Notes: generated by a model from the letters alone, not told the origin. DNA of 64,000 bases from Bacillota bacterium (GCA_023458755.1 JAEWYE010000047.1:1-64000); one strand, 5' to 3'. Counted from the stretch's first letter, positions 26,084 through 36,110 are shown. Numbers and translations: made by a program.

Positions 26084-26125
26084 TCTCTTGAAATTCCTGT
26101 TATCTCTCTTGAAATTCCTGTTATC
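26084..26125 (+). repeat. perfect 21-bp tandem duplication
   Basis: Positions 26084-26104 and 26105-26125 are identical over all 21 bases, directly abutting. The unit begins TCTCTTGAAATTCC. It lies 5 nt before the -35 box of the yicC promoter. Confidence 0.9.
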
Positions 26126-26129
26126 ATGG

Positions 26130-26158
26130 TTGCAATTATTTTACAAAAATGATAAAAT
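26130..26158 (+). promoter_or_regulatory. promoter for the yicC-remA-gmk-rpoZ unit
   Basis: TTGCAA (26130-26135), a 17-nt spacer and TAAAAT (26153-26158) lie just downstream of the tandem repeat. Confidence 0.65.
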
Positions 26159-26240
26159 AATTAATAATGCGCTTTTAACACTTGAATGTGTGGCATTGAG
26201 GTGCTGTTTTCGATATTAATTAGAATTGAGATGAGTTACC

Positions 26241-27119
26241 ATGATAAGAAGTATGACCGGCTATGGCAGGTGTGAAGAAACCATAGACGGACGTGATATT
26301 ATTGTAGAAATAAAGTCTGTGAATCATAGATATTTTGAATTTTCTTCGCGCACATCACGCGGTTACGGCTTTTTGGATGAAAAGCTGAAGTCCTATCTGC
26401 AAAGCAAATTGTCACGCGGAAAAGTAGATGCCTACGTGTCGATTGAAACATTGGAAGATACAGACTCACAGGTGCTGATTAATCATTCCCTTGCCTCCGG
26501 ATATGTGAACGCGCTTCACGAGTTGGCGGAGCGCTATCATTTGCGTGACGATATCTCGGTATCTACCGTTTCCCGTTATCCTGACATTTTTACGGTGCAT
26601 AAGGCACCGGATGATGAAGATGTTATATGGAATGCCGTAAAACAAGTTACGGACAAGACCCTTGATTCCTTGATTACTATGCGCGAGAATGAGGGAGAAC
26701 GCCTGAAAGCGGATGTTCTGCAGCGTGCCGATACAATTATGAATCTAGTCGATCAGATTGAGGAACGTTCTCCGGAAACGGTAAGTGAATATCAGCAGAA
26801 ACTGCAGGCAAAATTAACAGAAATGCTGCATGATTCCAATATTGATGAGCAAAGGCTCCTTACTGAAACCGCTATTTTTGCGGACAAAGTTGCCGTAGCC
26901 GAAGAAACGGTGCGCCTGCGCAGTCACTTTGAACAAATGAACATCATGCTCAATTCCGATGAAGCAATCGGCAGAAAATTGGATTTTTTGGTTCAGGAAA
27001 TGAATCGGGAAGCCAATACGATTGGTTCCAAGGCTGTGGATTCAAAAATTGCGTATATGGTTGTAAACATAAAAGCTGAAATTGAAAAAATTCGTGAACA
27101 AATCCAAAATATTGAATAG
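26241..27119 (+). CDS. yicC: YicC/YloC family endoribonuclease
   Basis: 292-residue protein with the family start IRSMTGYGRCEE and the SVNHRYFEFSSR motif. The C-terminal DUF1732 part ends in NTIGSKAVDSKIAYMVVNIKAEIEKIREQIQNIE. E. coli YicC cleaves RNA and helps degrade the small RNA RyhB. The gene heads the yicC-remA-gmk-rpoZ order that is conserved across Firmicutes. The ribosome binding site before ATG 26241 is weak (GAGATGAG). Confidence 0.93.
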   Translation: MIRSMTGYGRCEETIDGRDIIVEIKSVNHRYFEFSSRTSRGYGFLDEKLKSYLQSKLSRGKVDAYVSIETLEDTDSQVLINHSLASGYVNALHELAERYHLRDDISVSTVSRYPDIFTVHKAPDDEDVIWNAVKQVTDKTLDSLITMRENEGERLKADVLQRADTIMNLVDQIEERSPETVSEYQQKLQAKLTEMLHDSNIDEQRLLTETAIFADKVAVAEETVRLRSHFEQMNIMLNSDEAIGRKLDFLVQEMNREANTIGSKAVDSKIAYMVVNIKAEIEKIREQIQNIE

Positions 27120-27191
27120 TTTTTGTACAAATATCTGTTTAAGAAATGTTTTCTAATAAAAATTCGTATTACTTTTAGGAGGCAAATAGAA

Positions 27192-27470
27192 ATGAAGCTT
27201 ATCAATATCGGGTTTGGTAATATGGTTTCCGCCAACAGACTGGTTGCCATTGTCAGCCCCGAATCGGCGCCGATTAAGCGTATTATTCAGGATGCAAAGG
27301 AGCGCGGAACCTTAATTGACGCAACTTACGGCCGCCGCACCAGAGCGGTGATTATAACGGACAGTGACCATGTAATCCTCTCTGCCGTACAGCCGGAGAC
27401 CGTTGCGAACCGGTTGAACGACCGCGATGAAGATCTCACCGACGACGAGGAGCTGGAAGAAAATGAGTAA
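27192..27470 (+). CDS. remA: RemA family regulator (DUF370)
   Basis: 92-residue DNA-binding protein. RemA activates biofilm matrix genes in Bacillus and forms oligomeric rings around DNA. It has the family core [25 protein letters not shown] and the [14 protein letters not shown] motif. The C-terminal ~20 residues are strongly acidic. The ATG at 27192 follows TAGGAGG. It overlaps gmk by 8 nt. Confidence 0.93.
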   Translation: MKLINIGFGNMVSANRLVAIVSPESAPIKRIIQDAKERGTLIDATYGRRTRAVIITDSDHVILSAVQPETVANRLNDRDEDLTDDEELEENE

Positions 27471-28083
27471 TACCGGTCTGCTAATCGTTTTTTCCGGGCC
27501 TTCCGGCGCTGGCAAAGATACCATTTTAAAAAAGCTTCTGGAATCAAGCCAAAATATTAAGCTTTCTATATCCGCTACCACTCGCAGTCCGCGAACCGGT
27601 GAACAGGATGGAATAGATTATCACTTTCTCACAAAAGAGAAATTTCTTCAATTAATCGAAAAAGATGAAATGCTGGAACATGCCGAATATTGTGGCAATT
27701 TTTACGGAACGCCGAGTGCGCCGATTAAAAATTGGATGAACGGCGGAAACGATGTGATTTTGGAAATTGAGGTGCAGGGCGGCGCTCAAATTAAGAAGAA
27801 GCGACCGGATTGTGTCAGCATTTTTATCCTGCCGCCGTCAATTCAAGAGCTTGAACAACGTTTACGTGCCAGAAACACCGAAAACGAAGAAACCATTCAA
27901 AAACGGATGGCGGTTGCGCGTGAGGAAATCAAACTGGCAAAAAATTATGATTATGTTGTCATTAACGATACCGTAGAAAATGCGGTAAATAAAATTCATA
28001 CAATTATTTCTGCTGAAAAGCTTCGATACATTCACAATGATTCTATAATTGAAAGGGTGCTTAATCATGTTGAAACCATCTGA
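27463..28083 (+). CDS. gmk: guanylate kinase
   Basis: 206-residue enzyme phosphorylating GMP to GDP with ATP. The P-loop GPSGAGKDT is near residue 11 (Asp in place of the usual Ser, as in many Clostridia). GMP-binding residues are visible in [20 protein letters not shown] and [10 protein letters not shown]. The start at 27463 lies within the end of remA and follows GAGGAG. The next gene starts 17 nt before its stop. Confidence 0.96.
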   Translation: MSNTGLLIVFSGPSGAGKDTILKKLLESSQNIKLSISATTRSPRTGEQDGIDYHFLTKEKFLQLIEKDEMLEHAEYCGNFYGTPSAPIKNWMNGGNDVILEIEVQGGAQIKKKRPDCVSIFILPPSIQELEQRLRARNTENEETIQKRMAVAREEIKLAKNYDYVVINDTVENAVNKIHTIISAEKLRYIHNDSIIERVLNHVETI

Positions 28084-28273
28084 TGATTCTATTTTTGGGC
28101 CACAGCAAAGCCGTTATTCCTTGGTGGTGGCTGTTGCAAAGAGAGCAAGAGAAATTTCGAATTCGGCTGAGGCTCGCGGCGAAATCCTTATTGAAAAACC
28201 GGTTGATTTGGCTGTGCAGGATTTTGTAAATAATAAATACAAAATTATCGAAGCAGTCGATGAGGATAAATAA
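28067..28273 (+). CDS. rpoZ: RNA polymerase omega subunit
   Basis: 68-residue omega subunit that supports assembly of beta-prime into RNA polymerase. It has the expected SRYSLVVAVAKRAREI helix and the EKPVDLAVQDF segment. AAAGGG precedes the ATG at 28067, inside the end of gmk. The position after gmk is the canonical Firmicutes one. Confidence 0.92.
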   Translation: MLKPSDDSIFGPQQSRYSLVVAVAKRAREISNSAEARGEILIEKPVDLAVQDFVNNKYKIIEAVDEDK

Positions 28274-28338
28274 ATTCTTCTGCCGAATCGGGAAAATTTT
28301 ACGGTTCAGAATAAATTATTTATTCATGAGGTGAAGGA

Positions 28339-30795
28339 ATGGCCGATGCGGTTATTGCAAAGGTTGCCGTAGAAAATACGGTTTATCATTTTGACAAGGC
28401 CTTTGATTATCTTGTTCCTGATGGCTTGCTGCCGGTTGTTTGTACCGGTTTACGCGTAATGGTTCCGTTTGGTACAAGCAATGCCAAACGGCAGGGTCTG
28501 ATATTGGCTTTGTCAAAACAACAGGCTGAAAATAATTTAAAATCAATTGCTGCGGTGCTCGATAAAGCGCCGCTTCTTAATAATGAAATGCTTTCTTTGG
28601 TTACCTGGCTGAAAGAGCGGTACTTTTGTACGCTTTTTGACGCAGTGAAACTTCTTTTGCCCACCGGAATTAATCTAAAAATGAAAGTGCAATATGAATT
28701 GGCTCATCCGCAGGAATATTATCAGGAAAATGAATTTACAGTGCCGCAATGGCAGACTATTTGCTATTTGGCATCCCATAAAGCTCCGGTGGAACGCGGT
28801 AAACTTCTAAAAGACTTACAGCTTTCTGTTGACGATGCTATGCCGGAAAAGCTGTGCAGGGACGGTATACTCAGCAAAACCGATGGTTTTATCCGTCAGG
28901 TTGGCGATGCCGTAGAAAAAATGGTTCGCTTAGCGGAAGAATCTTCCGTTCAGCCGAAATTATCGCCGAAGCAAAAAGAAGTTGTAAAAATTCTTAGTGA
29001 TGTTGGAACGGCATCTCAAAAGGAATTGTGTTATTTTGCAGGGGTTACGGTGTCCGTAGTGAACACCTTGGTTACCAAGGGCGTTGCGGAATATTATGAA
29101 AGCGAGATTTACCGCAATCCGTATGACCAAGTATCCGATTGTGCTCATCCGGAAAACATTATTCTGTCTGATGAGCAGCAGATAGCGTTCGACCGCCTTC
29201 GTACACAGTATTTAAGCGGTAAAGGCAGCGTTTCGCTGTTGTACGGTGTAACCGGCAGCGGTAAAACTTCCGTTTTTATGCGGCTGATTGATGATATTTA
29301 TCCGAGCGGCCGCGGTGTAGTCGTTATGGTGCCCGAAATATCTCTCACCCCGCAGACAATTGCTCTTTTTCATCAGCGATACGGCCGCAGTGTAGCCGTT
29401 TTTCACAGCGGACTTTCTCTTGCACAGCGCTTGGATGAATGGAAACGTGTGAAAAACGGAGAAGCACACATCGCGGTAGGTACGCGTTCGGCAGTGTTTG
29501 CACCGTTTGATGATGTCGGTCTTATCATAATGGATGAGGAACAGGAATATACTTATAAATCTGAGTCATCCCCCCGTTACCATGCCCGCGATATTGCAAA
29601 GTACCGCTGTGCGTATCATAAAGCCCTTTTGGTTCTGTCTTCTGCCACACCGTCAGTAGAAAGCTATTACCTTGCCAAAAATAACCGATACTCATTAAAT
29701 ATGCTAACCGCCCGCTACGGAGACGCCAAACTTCCGATTGTAACGACAGTCGATATGAATGAGGAATTGGAAAAAGGCAACACTTCTATTTTAAGCACCG
29801 CATTACTGGAAGCTTTGAATGAAAATTTGAATTACGGCAAACAGTCTATTGTTTTACTGAACCGCCGCGGTTTCCATACGTTTGCTTCCTGCAAGTCATG
29901 CGGACATGTTGTTACCTGTCCAAATTGCAGTATTTCCATGACCTATCATTCGGCGAATAACCGGCTCATGTGCCACTACTGCGGTTTTTCAATACCATTC
30001 ACACAGGAATGCCCCGAATGTCATGAAAACAGCGTCCATTATTCCGGCTTTGGTACACAGCGCGGGGAACAGGAATTGCAGGAGTTACTGCCTGACGCAA
30101 AAATTCTTCGACTGGATACCGATTCCACAATGACGCGCTTTGCCTATGAAAAAAAGCTTCGTGCGTTTTCTCAGGGTGAATATGATATTATTATCGGAAC
30201 TCAAATGGTTGCAAAAGGATTGGATTTTGAAAATGTCACTCTGGTTGGTGTACTTTCGGCTGATCAGGCACTTTACAGCGATGATTTTCGAAGTTCGGAG
30301 CGAGCATTTGATTTGCTCACGCAGGTAGTGGGCCGCGCGGGCAGAGGAAAATTTGAAGGCAATGCGATTATTCAGACTTATACTCCGGAAAATAAGATTA
30401 TACAGCTGGCGGCTGAGCAAGATTATCCGGCTTTCTATAAGGATGAAATTAAATTCCGTAAAATGATGCTTTATCCGCCGTTTGCAGATATAATTGTTGT
30501 TGGATTTGTCGGAACCAATGAACCAAAGGTTCGCAATGCCAGTGTTGATTTTCTGAAAATGCTGAGCCAGTTGGCCAAAGATGCTTATGCGGATTTGCCT
30601 TTACGCGTTTTAAATCCTTCGCCTGCATTAATTGCAAGAATCAGCAATAAATATAGATATAAAATTATTATCAAGTGCCGCAACGACCGCCGGTTTCGCG
30701 AAATGCTCTCACAAAGTCTTCTTTCTTTTTCCGCTCTTCGCGATTATACGGCTGTTACCGTGTTTGCGGATTGTAATCCGGATATTATTATGTAA
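28339..30795 (+). CDS. priA: primosomal protein N' (replication restart helicase PriA)
   Basis: 818-residue superfamily-2 helicase that reloads the replisome at stalled forks. An N-terminal 3'-DNA-binding domain is followed by a winged helix. The helicase core has GVTGSGKTS near residue 305, DEEQ as motif II (DEEH in most PriA), a zinc-binding set of eight cysteines (CKSCGHVVTCPNCS, CHYCG, CPEC), and VVGRAGRG as motif VI. GAGGTG precedes the ATG. coaBC, which usually lies between rpoZ and priA, is absent. Confidence 0.96.
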   Translation: MADAVIAKVAVENTVYHFDKAFDYLVPDGLLPVVCTGLRVMVPFGTSNAKRQGLILALSKQQAENNLKSIAAVLDKAPLLNNEMLSLVTWLKERYFCTLFDAVKLLLPTGINLKMKVQYELAHPQEYYQENEFTVPQWQTICYLASHKAPVERGKLLKDLQLSVDDAMPEKLCRDGILSKTDGFIRQVGDAVEKMVRLAEESSVQPKLSPKQKEVVKILSDVGTASQKELCYFAGVTVSVVNTLVTKGVAEYYESEIYRNPYDQVSDCAHPENIILSDEQQIAFDRLRTQYLSGKGSVSLLYGVTGSGKTSVFMRLIDDIYPSGRGVVVMVPEISLTPQTIALFHQRYGRSVAVFHSGLSLAQRLDEWKRVKNGEAHIAVGTRSAVFAPFDDVGLIIMDEEQEYTYKSESSPRYHARDIAKYRCAYHKALLVLSSATPSVESYYLAKNNRYSLNMLTARYGDAKLPIVTTVDMNEELEKGNTSILSTALLEALNENLNYGKQSIVLLNRRGFHTFASCKSCGHVVTCPNCSISMTYHSANNRLMCHYCGFSIPFTQECPECHENSVHYSGFGTQRGEQELQELLPDAKILRLDTDSTMTRFAYEKKLRAFSQGEYDIIIGTQMVAKGLDFENVTLVGVLSADQALYSDDFRSSERAFDLLTQVVGRAGRGKFEGNAIIQTYTPENKIIQLAAEQDYPAFYKDEIKFRKMMLYPPFADIIVVGFVGTNEPKVRNASVDFLKMLSQLAKDAYADLPLRVLNPSPALIARISNKYRYKIIIKCRNDRRFREMLSQSLLSFSALRDYTAVTVFADCNPDIIM

Positions 30796-30813
30796 TTGGA
30801 GGTATATTTTACC

Positions 30814-31278
30814 ATGGCTGTTCGAAATATTGTACAAGAAGGCGACGACGTTCTCACCAAGGTTTGCCGACCGGTAGAGAAGTTTGATGATAAGCTTGGC
30901 ACACTGCTTGACGACATGTATGAAACCATGAAAGACGAAGGAGTTGGACTGGCTGCCCCGCAGGTTGGGATTCTGAGACGTGCTGTTGTAATTGACGTAG
31001 GTGAAGGCCGCATAGAGTTGCTGAATCCTGTCATCATAGAGCAAAGCGGTAAACAGGAGGGAGCAGAAGGCTGTCTTTCCTGTCCCGGCCAGTACGGTAT
31101 TGTAGTGCGCCCCATGCATGTAAAGGTAAAAGCGCAGGATCGCCACGGAAAGTTTTTTGAAATAGAAGGCGAGGAACTGCTTGCTCGGGCATTTTGCCAC
31201 GAAATCGATCATCTGGACGGTATCATGTTTAAGTCCCGCGCAACGCGGATGCTGGATAGCAGTGAGTTGGAAAAATAA
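30814..31278 (+). CDS. def: peptide deformylase
   Basis: 154-residue metalloenzyme that removes the formyl group from N-terminal Met. It has all three motifs: [18 protein letters not shown] and HEIDHLDG, with Cys and two His as metal ligands. The ATG at 30814 follows TTGGAGGT. It is directly downstream of priA and before fmt, so the formylating and deformylating enzymes are coupled in one unit. Confidence 0.97.
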   Translation: MAVRNIVQEGDDVLTKVCRPVEKFDDKLGTLLDDMYETMKDEGVGLAAPQVGILRRAVVIDVGEGRIELLNPVIIEQSGKQEGAEGCLSCPGQYGIVVRPMHVKVKAQDRHGKFFEIEGEELLARAFCHEIDHLDGIMFKSRATRMLDSSELEK

Positions 31279-31331
31279 TTGAATAAATTCGATAGAATCT
31301 TGTATAAAATAAATTGAGGTGGCAATAACCT

Positions 31332-32255
31332 ATGCGTATCCTGTTTATGGGCACTCCTGATTTTGCTGTGCCATGTTTACAAAGCATCCTGGATGCCGGG
31401 CATGAAGTCTGTGCCGTTTTTACACAGCCGGATAAGCCAAAGGGCAGAAAATACACCTTGACCCCCCCGCCCGTAAAGGTGTTGGCACTTGAAAATAATC
31501 TTTCTGTTTTTCAGCCTATTACGTTGCGCAACCAAGAAGCAATTGAGTTAATAAAAAGCCTGCATCCTGACTGCATTGTTGTGGTTGCATACGGAAAAAT
31601 CCTACCTAAAGAAATATTGGACATTCCGTCAAAAGGCTGCATCAATGTGCATGCATCCTTGCTGCCGAAATACCGTGGCGCCGCTCCAATTCAGTGGTCT
31701 GTGATAAATGGGGAAACAATAACCGGCGTTACTACTATGTATATGGGAGAGGGAATAGACACCGGCGATATGCTGCAAACGGTAAAAACGGAAATTGACC
31801 CAAATGAAACCGCAGGTGAATTGCAAGACCGTTTAGCACAAATGGGTGCTAAACTAATTGTGGAAACTTTGCAGCAGATAAAAGACGGCACTGCTAAACG
31901 AGTCCCGCAATGCAACGAGGAAGCAACTTATGTATCTATTTTAAAAAAGGAGCTTTCCAAAATCGACTGGAACTGCCCGGCGCAGCAGATTCATAATTTG
32001 GTACGCGGATTGTCTCCGTGGCCGGTTGCCAGTACCGAATATCACGGAAAGCTGTTAAAGGTTCATAAATCTGCTGTTGTTACAGGTTTTCAAGGCGAAG
32101 CAGGGGAGATTGCCAATTCAGACGGTTTTGTGGTTTGCTGCGGAGATAATACCGCTTTGGAATTAGTGGAAGTTCAATATGAAGGCGGTAAGCGGATGAG
32201 CGGAAAAGAATTTCTGTGCGGCCATCCGGCTGAGAAACAAACGGTATTGAGTTAG
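31332..32255 (+). CDS. fmt: methionyl-tRNA formyltransferase
   Basis: 307-residue enzyme that formylates initiator Met-tRNA using 10-formyl-THF. The N-terminal Rossmann domain begins MRILFMGTPDFAVP. The formyl-folate site has NVHASLLPKYRGAAPIQW, and GVTTMYMGEGIDTGD follows. The C-terminal OB-like domain binds tRNA. GAGGTGG precedes the ATG. Confidence 0.97.
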   Translation: MRILFMGTPDFAVPCLQSILDAGHEVCAVFTQPDKPKGRKYTLTPPPVKVLALENNLSVFQPITLRNQEAIELIKSLHPDCIVVVAYGKILPKEILDIPSKGCINVHASLLPKYRGAAPIQWSVINGETITGVTTMYMGEGIDTGDMLQTVKTEIDPNETAGELQDRLAQMGAKLIVETLQQIKDGTAKRVPQCNEEATYVSILKKELSKIDWNCPAQQIHNLVRGLSPWPVASTEYHGKLLKVHKSAVVTGFQGEAGEIANSDGFVVCCGDNTALELVEVQYEGGKRMSGKEFLCGHPAEKQTVLS

Positions 32256-32265
32256 GAGCAAAAAT

Positions 32266-32976
32266 ATGCCTTATTATTTTTACGGTTATGATCCGACATA
32301 TTTTATCGTGCTTATTGTGACAGTCCTTATATCGGGATATGCACAGCATCATGTCAATTCTACTTTTAAAAAATATTCACAAATTGGAAATGTAAAAGGC
32401 TTCAGCGGTGCATCTGCCGCCCAGCAGGTAGCTCGTTTTGGCGGGGCAACTGTAGGCGTTCAGCATATTTCCGGTAATCTGACGGATAATTTTGATCCCA
32501 GAACCAATATCATCAGTCTTTCGGATTCCGTATTCAACAGCACCAGTATTGCGGCTGTCGGCGTTGCGGCACATGAAGCGGGGCACGCAATCCAACATTC
32601 CGAGGGATATGTTCCCAATAAGATTCGTTCCGCGTTGGTTCCGGTTACGCAAATCGGAACACGAATCGCGTTTCCGCTCATTCTGATCGGAGCGCTTATG
32701 ATACAGCGAACAGAAAGCGTTTTACTATTGGGTATCGCCTTATACAGCTTAGCCTTTCTTTTTCAGGTGGTAACTTTGCCGGTTGAATTTAACGCAAGCA
32801 GACGAGCAATTAAGGTACTGGATGAAAGCGGAATGTTATACCCCGATGAGCTGGACGGTGCACAAAAGGTTCTTCATGCGGCGGCAATGACTTATCTTGC
32901 GGCGGCGTTTACCTCTTTGCTTTGGCTTTTACGCATTGTTTGGATGTTTTTTGGCAGAAGAGGAAACAATTCATGA
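32266..32976 (+). CDS. YugP-type zinc membrane metallopeptidase
   Basis: 236-residue membrane protein of the DUF2268-unrelated YugP family (Zn-peptidase 2). An N-terminal helix is followed by the zinc motif HEAGHAIQH near residue 106. Further helices lie at about 125-145, 150-170 and 205-225. The substrate is unknown. It is inserted between fmt and rsmB, which are adjacent in Bacillus, a common variation in Clostridia. TAGGAG precedes the ATG, and the stop overlaps the rsmB start (ATGA). Confidence 0.88.
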   Translation: MPYYFYGYDPTYFIVLIVTVLISGYAQHHVNSTFKKYSQIGNVKGFSGASAAQQVARFGGATVGVQHISGNLTDNFDPRTNIISLSDSVFNSTSIAAVGVAAHEAGHAIQHSEGYVPNKIRSALVPVTQIGTRIAFPLILIGALMIQRTESVLLLGIALYSLAFLFQVVTLPVEFNASRRAIKVLDESGMLYPDELDGAQKVLHAAAMTYLAAAFTSLLWLLRIVWMFFGRRGNNS

Positions 32977-34310
32977 TAAAAAATGCGCGAACCGCGGCTT
33001 TGACAGCCTTGTTACATGTTGATGTAAATGAGGGATACTCGAATATTGTAATAGACAAAACTTTGAAAGAATTCCAGTTAGATTCCCGTGATTCCGCGCT
33101 TGCTTCGGCACTTTTTTACGGTGTTCTGGAGCGCCGTATTACGCTTGATTATATACTCGCACAGTTTTCGAATACACCGATTCCCCAAATTGCCCCTAAG
33201 GTACTGGAAATTTTGCGCATTGGTGCATATCAAATCCTGTATATGGAAAAAATACCGAAATCAGCTGCGGTAAATGAAGCCGTAAATTCCGCAAAGGATT
33301 GCGGAGCTGTAAAGGCAAACGGCTTTATTAATGGCGTTTTGCGTACTTTGATTCGCAGTCAGGAACAAATCAAAATGCCGGATGAAGAAAAGTCTCCAAT
33401 GGAATATTTCAGTGTATTGTATTCCTGCCCGCAATGGCTGATAACCCTATGGCAAAACGCTTACGGTATGGAATGTGCACTCGGTATTCTAAAGTCCCTT
33501 GCTGACAAACCACCGATCTTCGCAAGAGTGAATACGACCAAAGTCAGTACTCGCAATCTGATTGAAAAGTTAGCCAATGAAAATGTAAAGGCATCAACCA
33601 TTACATGGCTGCCCGATGCCGTCATGCTGGAGCAAACCGGTTCAATCAGTCAATCCCGGTGCTTTCAGGATGGTTTGTTTCACATACAGGATCTGTCTTC
33701 GCAATTGTGCTGTACATTGTTAAACCCCCAGCTTGAAAAAAGAGTAATTGATGTCTGCTCAGCGCCCGGCGGCAAAGCGTTTACCATGGCGGAAATCATG
33801 AAAAATTCCGGTGAACTGCTTGCCTTCGATAAATATAAAGGAAAAGTACGGCTGATTCGGCAGGGAGCGGAACGTCTGGGACTTTCGGTAATTCAGGCAA
33901 ATGTTCGCGATGCGGAGAACCCGAAAGATGATCTATTACCGGCTGATTATGTACTTTGCGACGCTCCGTGCTCCGGTTTGGGTATTATTCGCCGAAAACC
34001 GGAAATTCGTTATAAATCAGAATCTGTACTTGACACTTTACCGGATTTGCAGTACCTTATACTCTGTAAGTCTGCGGAATTGGTAAAAGCAGGCGGTGTT
34101 TTGTTCTATTCGACCTGTACGCTTAACCCAATGGAAAACACTCAGGTTGCCAATCGTTTTTTGAAGGAGCACGAAGAGTTTCAGTCTCTTCCGTTAAGCT
34201 TGCCGAAATCGGTATCACATGCGATAGAGGAAGAACCGAACCAATTAACCCTCATGCCCCATGTACATGGAACAGACGGCTTTTTTATGGCGGCATTCAG
34301 AAAGAAGTAG
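32973..34310 (+). CDS. rsmB: 16S rRNA m5C967 methyltransferase RsmB
   Basis: 445-residue SAM-dependent methyltransferase. The N-terminal NusB-like RNA-binding domain (residues 1-135) begins with ARTAALTALLHVDV. The catalytic domain has the SAM motif DVCSAPGGKAFTMAE, the CDAPCSGLGI motif and the catalytic Cys in STCTLNPMEN. The ATG at 32973 overlaps the previous stop by 4 nt and follows AGAGGA; the upstream in-frame TTG is rejected. Confidence 0.95.
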   Translation: MIKNARTAALTALLHVDVNEGYSNIVIDKTLKEFQLDSRDSALASALFYGVLERRITLDYILAQFSNTPIPQIAPKVLEILRIGAYQILYMEKIPKSAAVNEAVNSAKDCGAVKANGFINGVLRTLIRSQEQIKMPDEEKSPMEYFSVLYSCPQWLITLWQNAYGMECALGILKSLADKPPIFARVNTTKVSTRNLIEKLANENVKASTITWLPDAVMLEQTGSISQSRCFQDGLFHIQDLSSQLCCTLLNPQLEKRVIDVCSAPGGKAFTMAEIMKNSGELLAFDKYKGKVRLIRQGAERLGLSVIQANVRDAENPKDDLLPADYVLCDAPCSGLGIIRRKPEIRYKSESVLDTLPDLQYLILCKSAELVKAGGVLFYSTCTLNPMENTQVANRFLKEHEEFQSLPLSLPKSVSHAIEEEPNQLTLMPHVHGTDGFFMAAFRKK

Positions 34311-34318
34311 GAATTATC

Positions 34319-35380
34319 ATGAGCCTGAAAGACATTAAATCTATGACGCTGGACGAAATCAAACAAGATTTTGCCGCAGGTGGTCTGCCTGCTTTTCGCG
34401 CGTTACAGGTTTATAAATGGCTTCATCGCGGCGTGCTGGATTTTGAAGAAATGTCCGACCAATCAAAGGCGTTCCGGCAGCAGCTTTCCCAAAAATATTA
34501 CATATCTGTAGCAACTATTGAAAAAAAGCTTGTTTCGCATTATGATAAAACCATTAAATATTTATTCCGATTAACGGATGGGGAACATGTGGAATCGGTA
34601 CTGATGCACTATCATCACGGCTATTCGATATGTATTTCCACACAGGTTGGCTGCAAAATGAATTGCTCCTTTTGTGCTACGGGTAAAAGCGGATTTTCAC
34701 GAAATCTTTCCGCTTCCGAAATGCTTGCACAGATTCAGGCAGCCCAGGCGGATATTGGCGAGCGAATTTCAAATGTTGTTTTAATGGGTATGGGTGAACC
34801 GCTTGATAACTACGAAAATGTTCTGCGTTTCTTGGAACTGGTTTCTTCCGCTGACGGATTAAACATCGGCATGCGCCATATTTCTTTATCCACCTGCGGC
34901 ATTGTCGATAAAATCTACGATTTGGCAGAAAAAAAGCTCCAATTGACGCTTTCTATTTCGCTGCATGCCCCAAACGACAGTATTCGTTCCCAGACGATGC
35001 CCGTTAATAATAAATGGGGAGTAGAGGAACTATTAAAAGCGTGCCGCTGCTATTCGGACGTGACCAATCGCCGGATTTCCTTTGAATACGCTATGATCAG
35101 CGGTGTCAATGACAGCGATGAATGTGCGCGTGAACTGGCGAACCGATTAAAGGGAACTCTCAGCCATGTGAATTTAATCCCGATTAACGATGTTACCGGA
35201 GCAAATTACAGGAAAAGTTCGGCGGAACAGCTTCAAAAATTCAGCGAAATATTAGCAGGCAAGGGCATAACGGTTACGGTAAGACGAACTCTTGGTTCTG
35301 ATATCAATGCTTCCTGCGGTCAATTGCGGCGCAGATATAAAGAGGAGGTGGCCAATGTTGAATGTATACAGCCAAAGTGA
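34319..35380 (+). CDS. rlmN: 23S rRNA/tRNA m2A methyltransferase RlmN
   Basis: 353-residue radical SAM enzyme that methylates A2503 of 23S rRNA and A37 of some tRNAs. The cluster motif CKMNCSFCATG (CxxxCxxC) is near residue 115. The methyl-carrying Cys is expected at the C-terminal GSDINASCGQLR. The GMGEPLDNY motif is intact. It lies 8 nt after rsmB and overlaps the phosphatase gene by 26 nt. Confidence 0.97.
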   Translation: MSLKDIKSMTLDEIKQDFAAGGLPAFRALQVYKWLHRGVLDFEEMSDQSKAFRQQLSQKYYISVATIEKKLVSHYDKTIKYLFRLTDGEHVESVLMHYHHGYSICISTQVGCKMNCSFCATGKSGFSRNLSASEMLAQIQAAQADIGERISNVVLMGMGEPLDNYENVLRFLELVSSADGLNIGMRHISLSTCGIVDKIYDLAEKKLQLTLSISLHAPNDSIRSQTMPVNNKWGVEELLKACRCYSDVTNRRISFEYAMISGVNDSDECARELANRLKGTLSHVNLIPINDVTGANYRKSSAEQLQKFSEILAGKGITVTVRRTLGSDINASCGQLRRRYKEEVANVECIQPK

Positions 35381-36086
35381 TATTGGCCTGGTACGAAATT
35401 TAAATGAAGATACGTGCAGTGTAGGAGTTTTGGATGGGAACGCGGCATGGGTTGTTGTTTGTGACGGGATGGGCGGAGCAAACGGCGGCAGTGTTGCCAG
35501 CAGTATGGCAGTCAGCCAGATCTCCGAACAAATACAGTCTTTATACCGAAAAGACAGTTCCGGTAATTCTGTACGCAATTTAATTACAGCTTCTTTGACA
35601 AATGCCAATCTTTCTATTTTTAATAAAGCAAAAGAGCAAGAAGAACTGAAAGGTATGGGCACGACTGCGGTTGTTGCGATTGTTTGCGATGGAGTCGCAC
35701 ATATTGCACATGCCGGTGACAGCCGTGCGTATCTCATAACGGATACTGGCATGAAACAGCTCACGACCGATCACTCTATGGTACAGGAACTGGTAAAAAA
35801 CGGAGATTTAACGGAACAGGAAGCAAAAGTTCACCCGCAAAAAAATATTATTACCCGTGCGTTAGGCGTTCAGCCTACAATTGAATTGGATTACTGCGAA
35901 TACGATTTCAGCAATGGCAGCTTGCTGCTGGTCTGCACAGACGGTCTTACGAATTATGTGGATGAAGAACTGATTTATCGGCTTTCCAAAGAACATCATG
36001 CAAATTCCTTGGTAAACCAATTAATTTCTCATGCAAAAGACGGCGGCGGCGGTGACAACATTACAGTTGCCATTGTAGAAAACTGA
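35355..36086 (+). CDS. prpC: PP2C-family Ser/Thr protein phosphatase (PrpC/Stp)
   Basis: 243-residue metal-dependent phosphatase opposing the PASTA kinase encoded next. Conserved motifs are visible: RNLNEDTC (metal Asp and Arg), VCDGMGGANGG, AHAGDSRAYL, TDHSMVQELV and GGGDNITVAIV. The ATG at 35355, inside the end of rlmN, follows AGAGGAGGTG. The phosphatase-kinase-rsgA order matches Bacillus prpC-prkC-cpgA. Confidence 0.95.
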   Translation: MLNVYSQSDIGLVRNLNEDTCSVGVLDGNAAWVVVCDGMGGANGGSVASSMAVSQISEQIQSLYRKDSSGNSVRNLITASLTNANLSIFNKAKEQEELKGMGTTAVVAIVCDGVAHIAHAGDSRAYLITDTGMKQLTTDHSMVQELVKNGDLTEQEAKVHPQKNIITRALGVQPTIELDYCEYDFSNGSLLLVCTDGLTNYVDEELIYRLSKEHHANSLVNQLISHAKDGGGGDNITVAIVEN

Positions 36087-36110
36087 CCATTTGATTGGAG
36101 TTGATACTTT

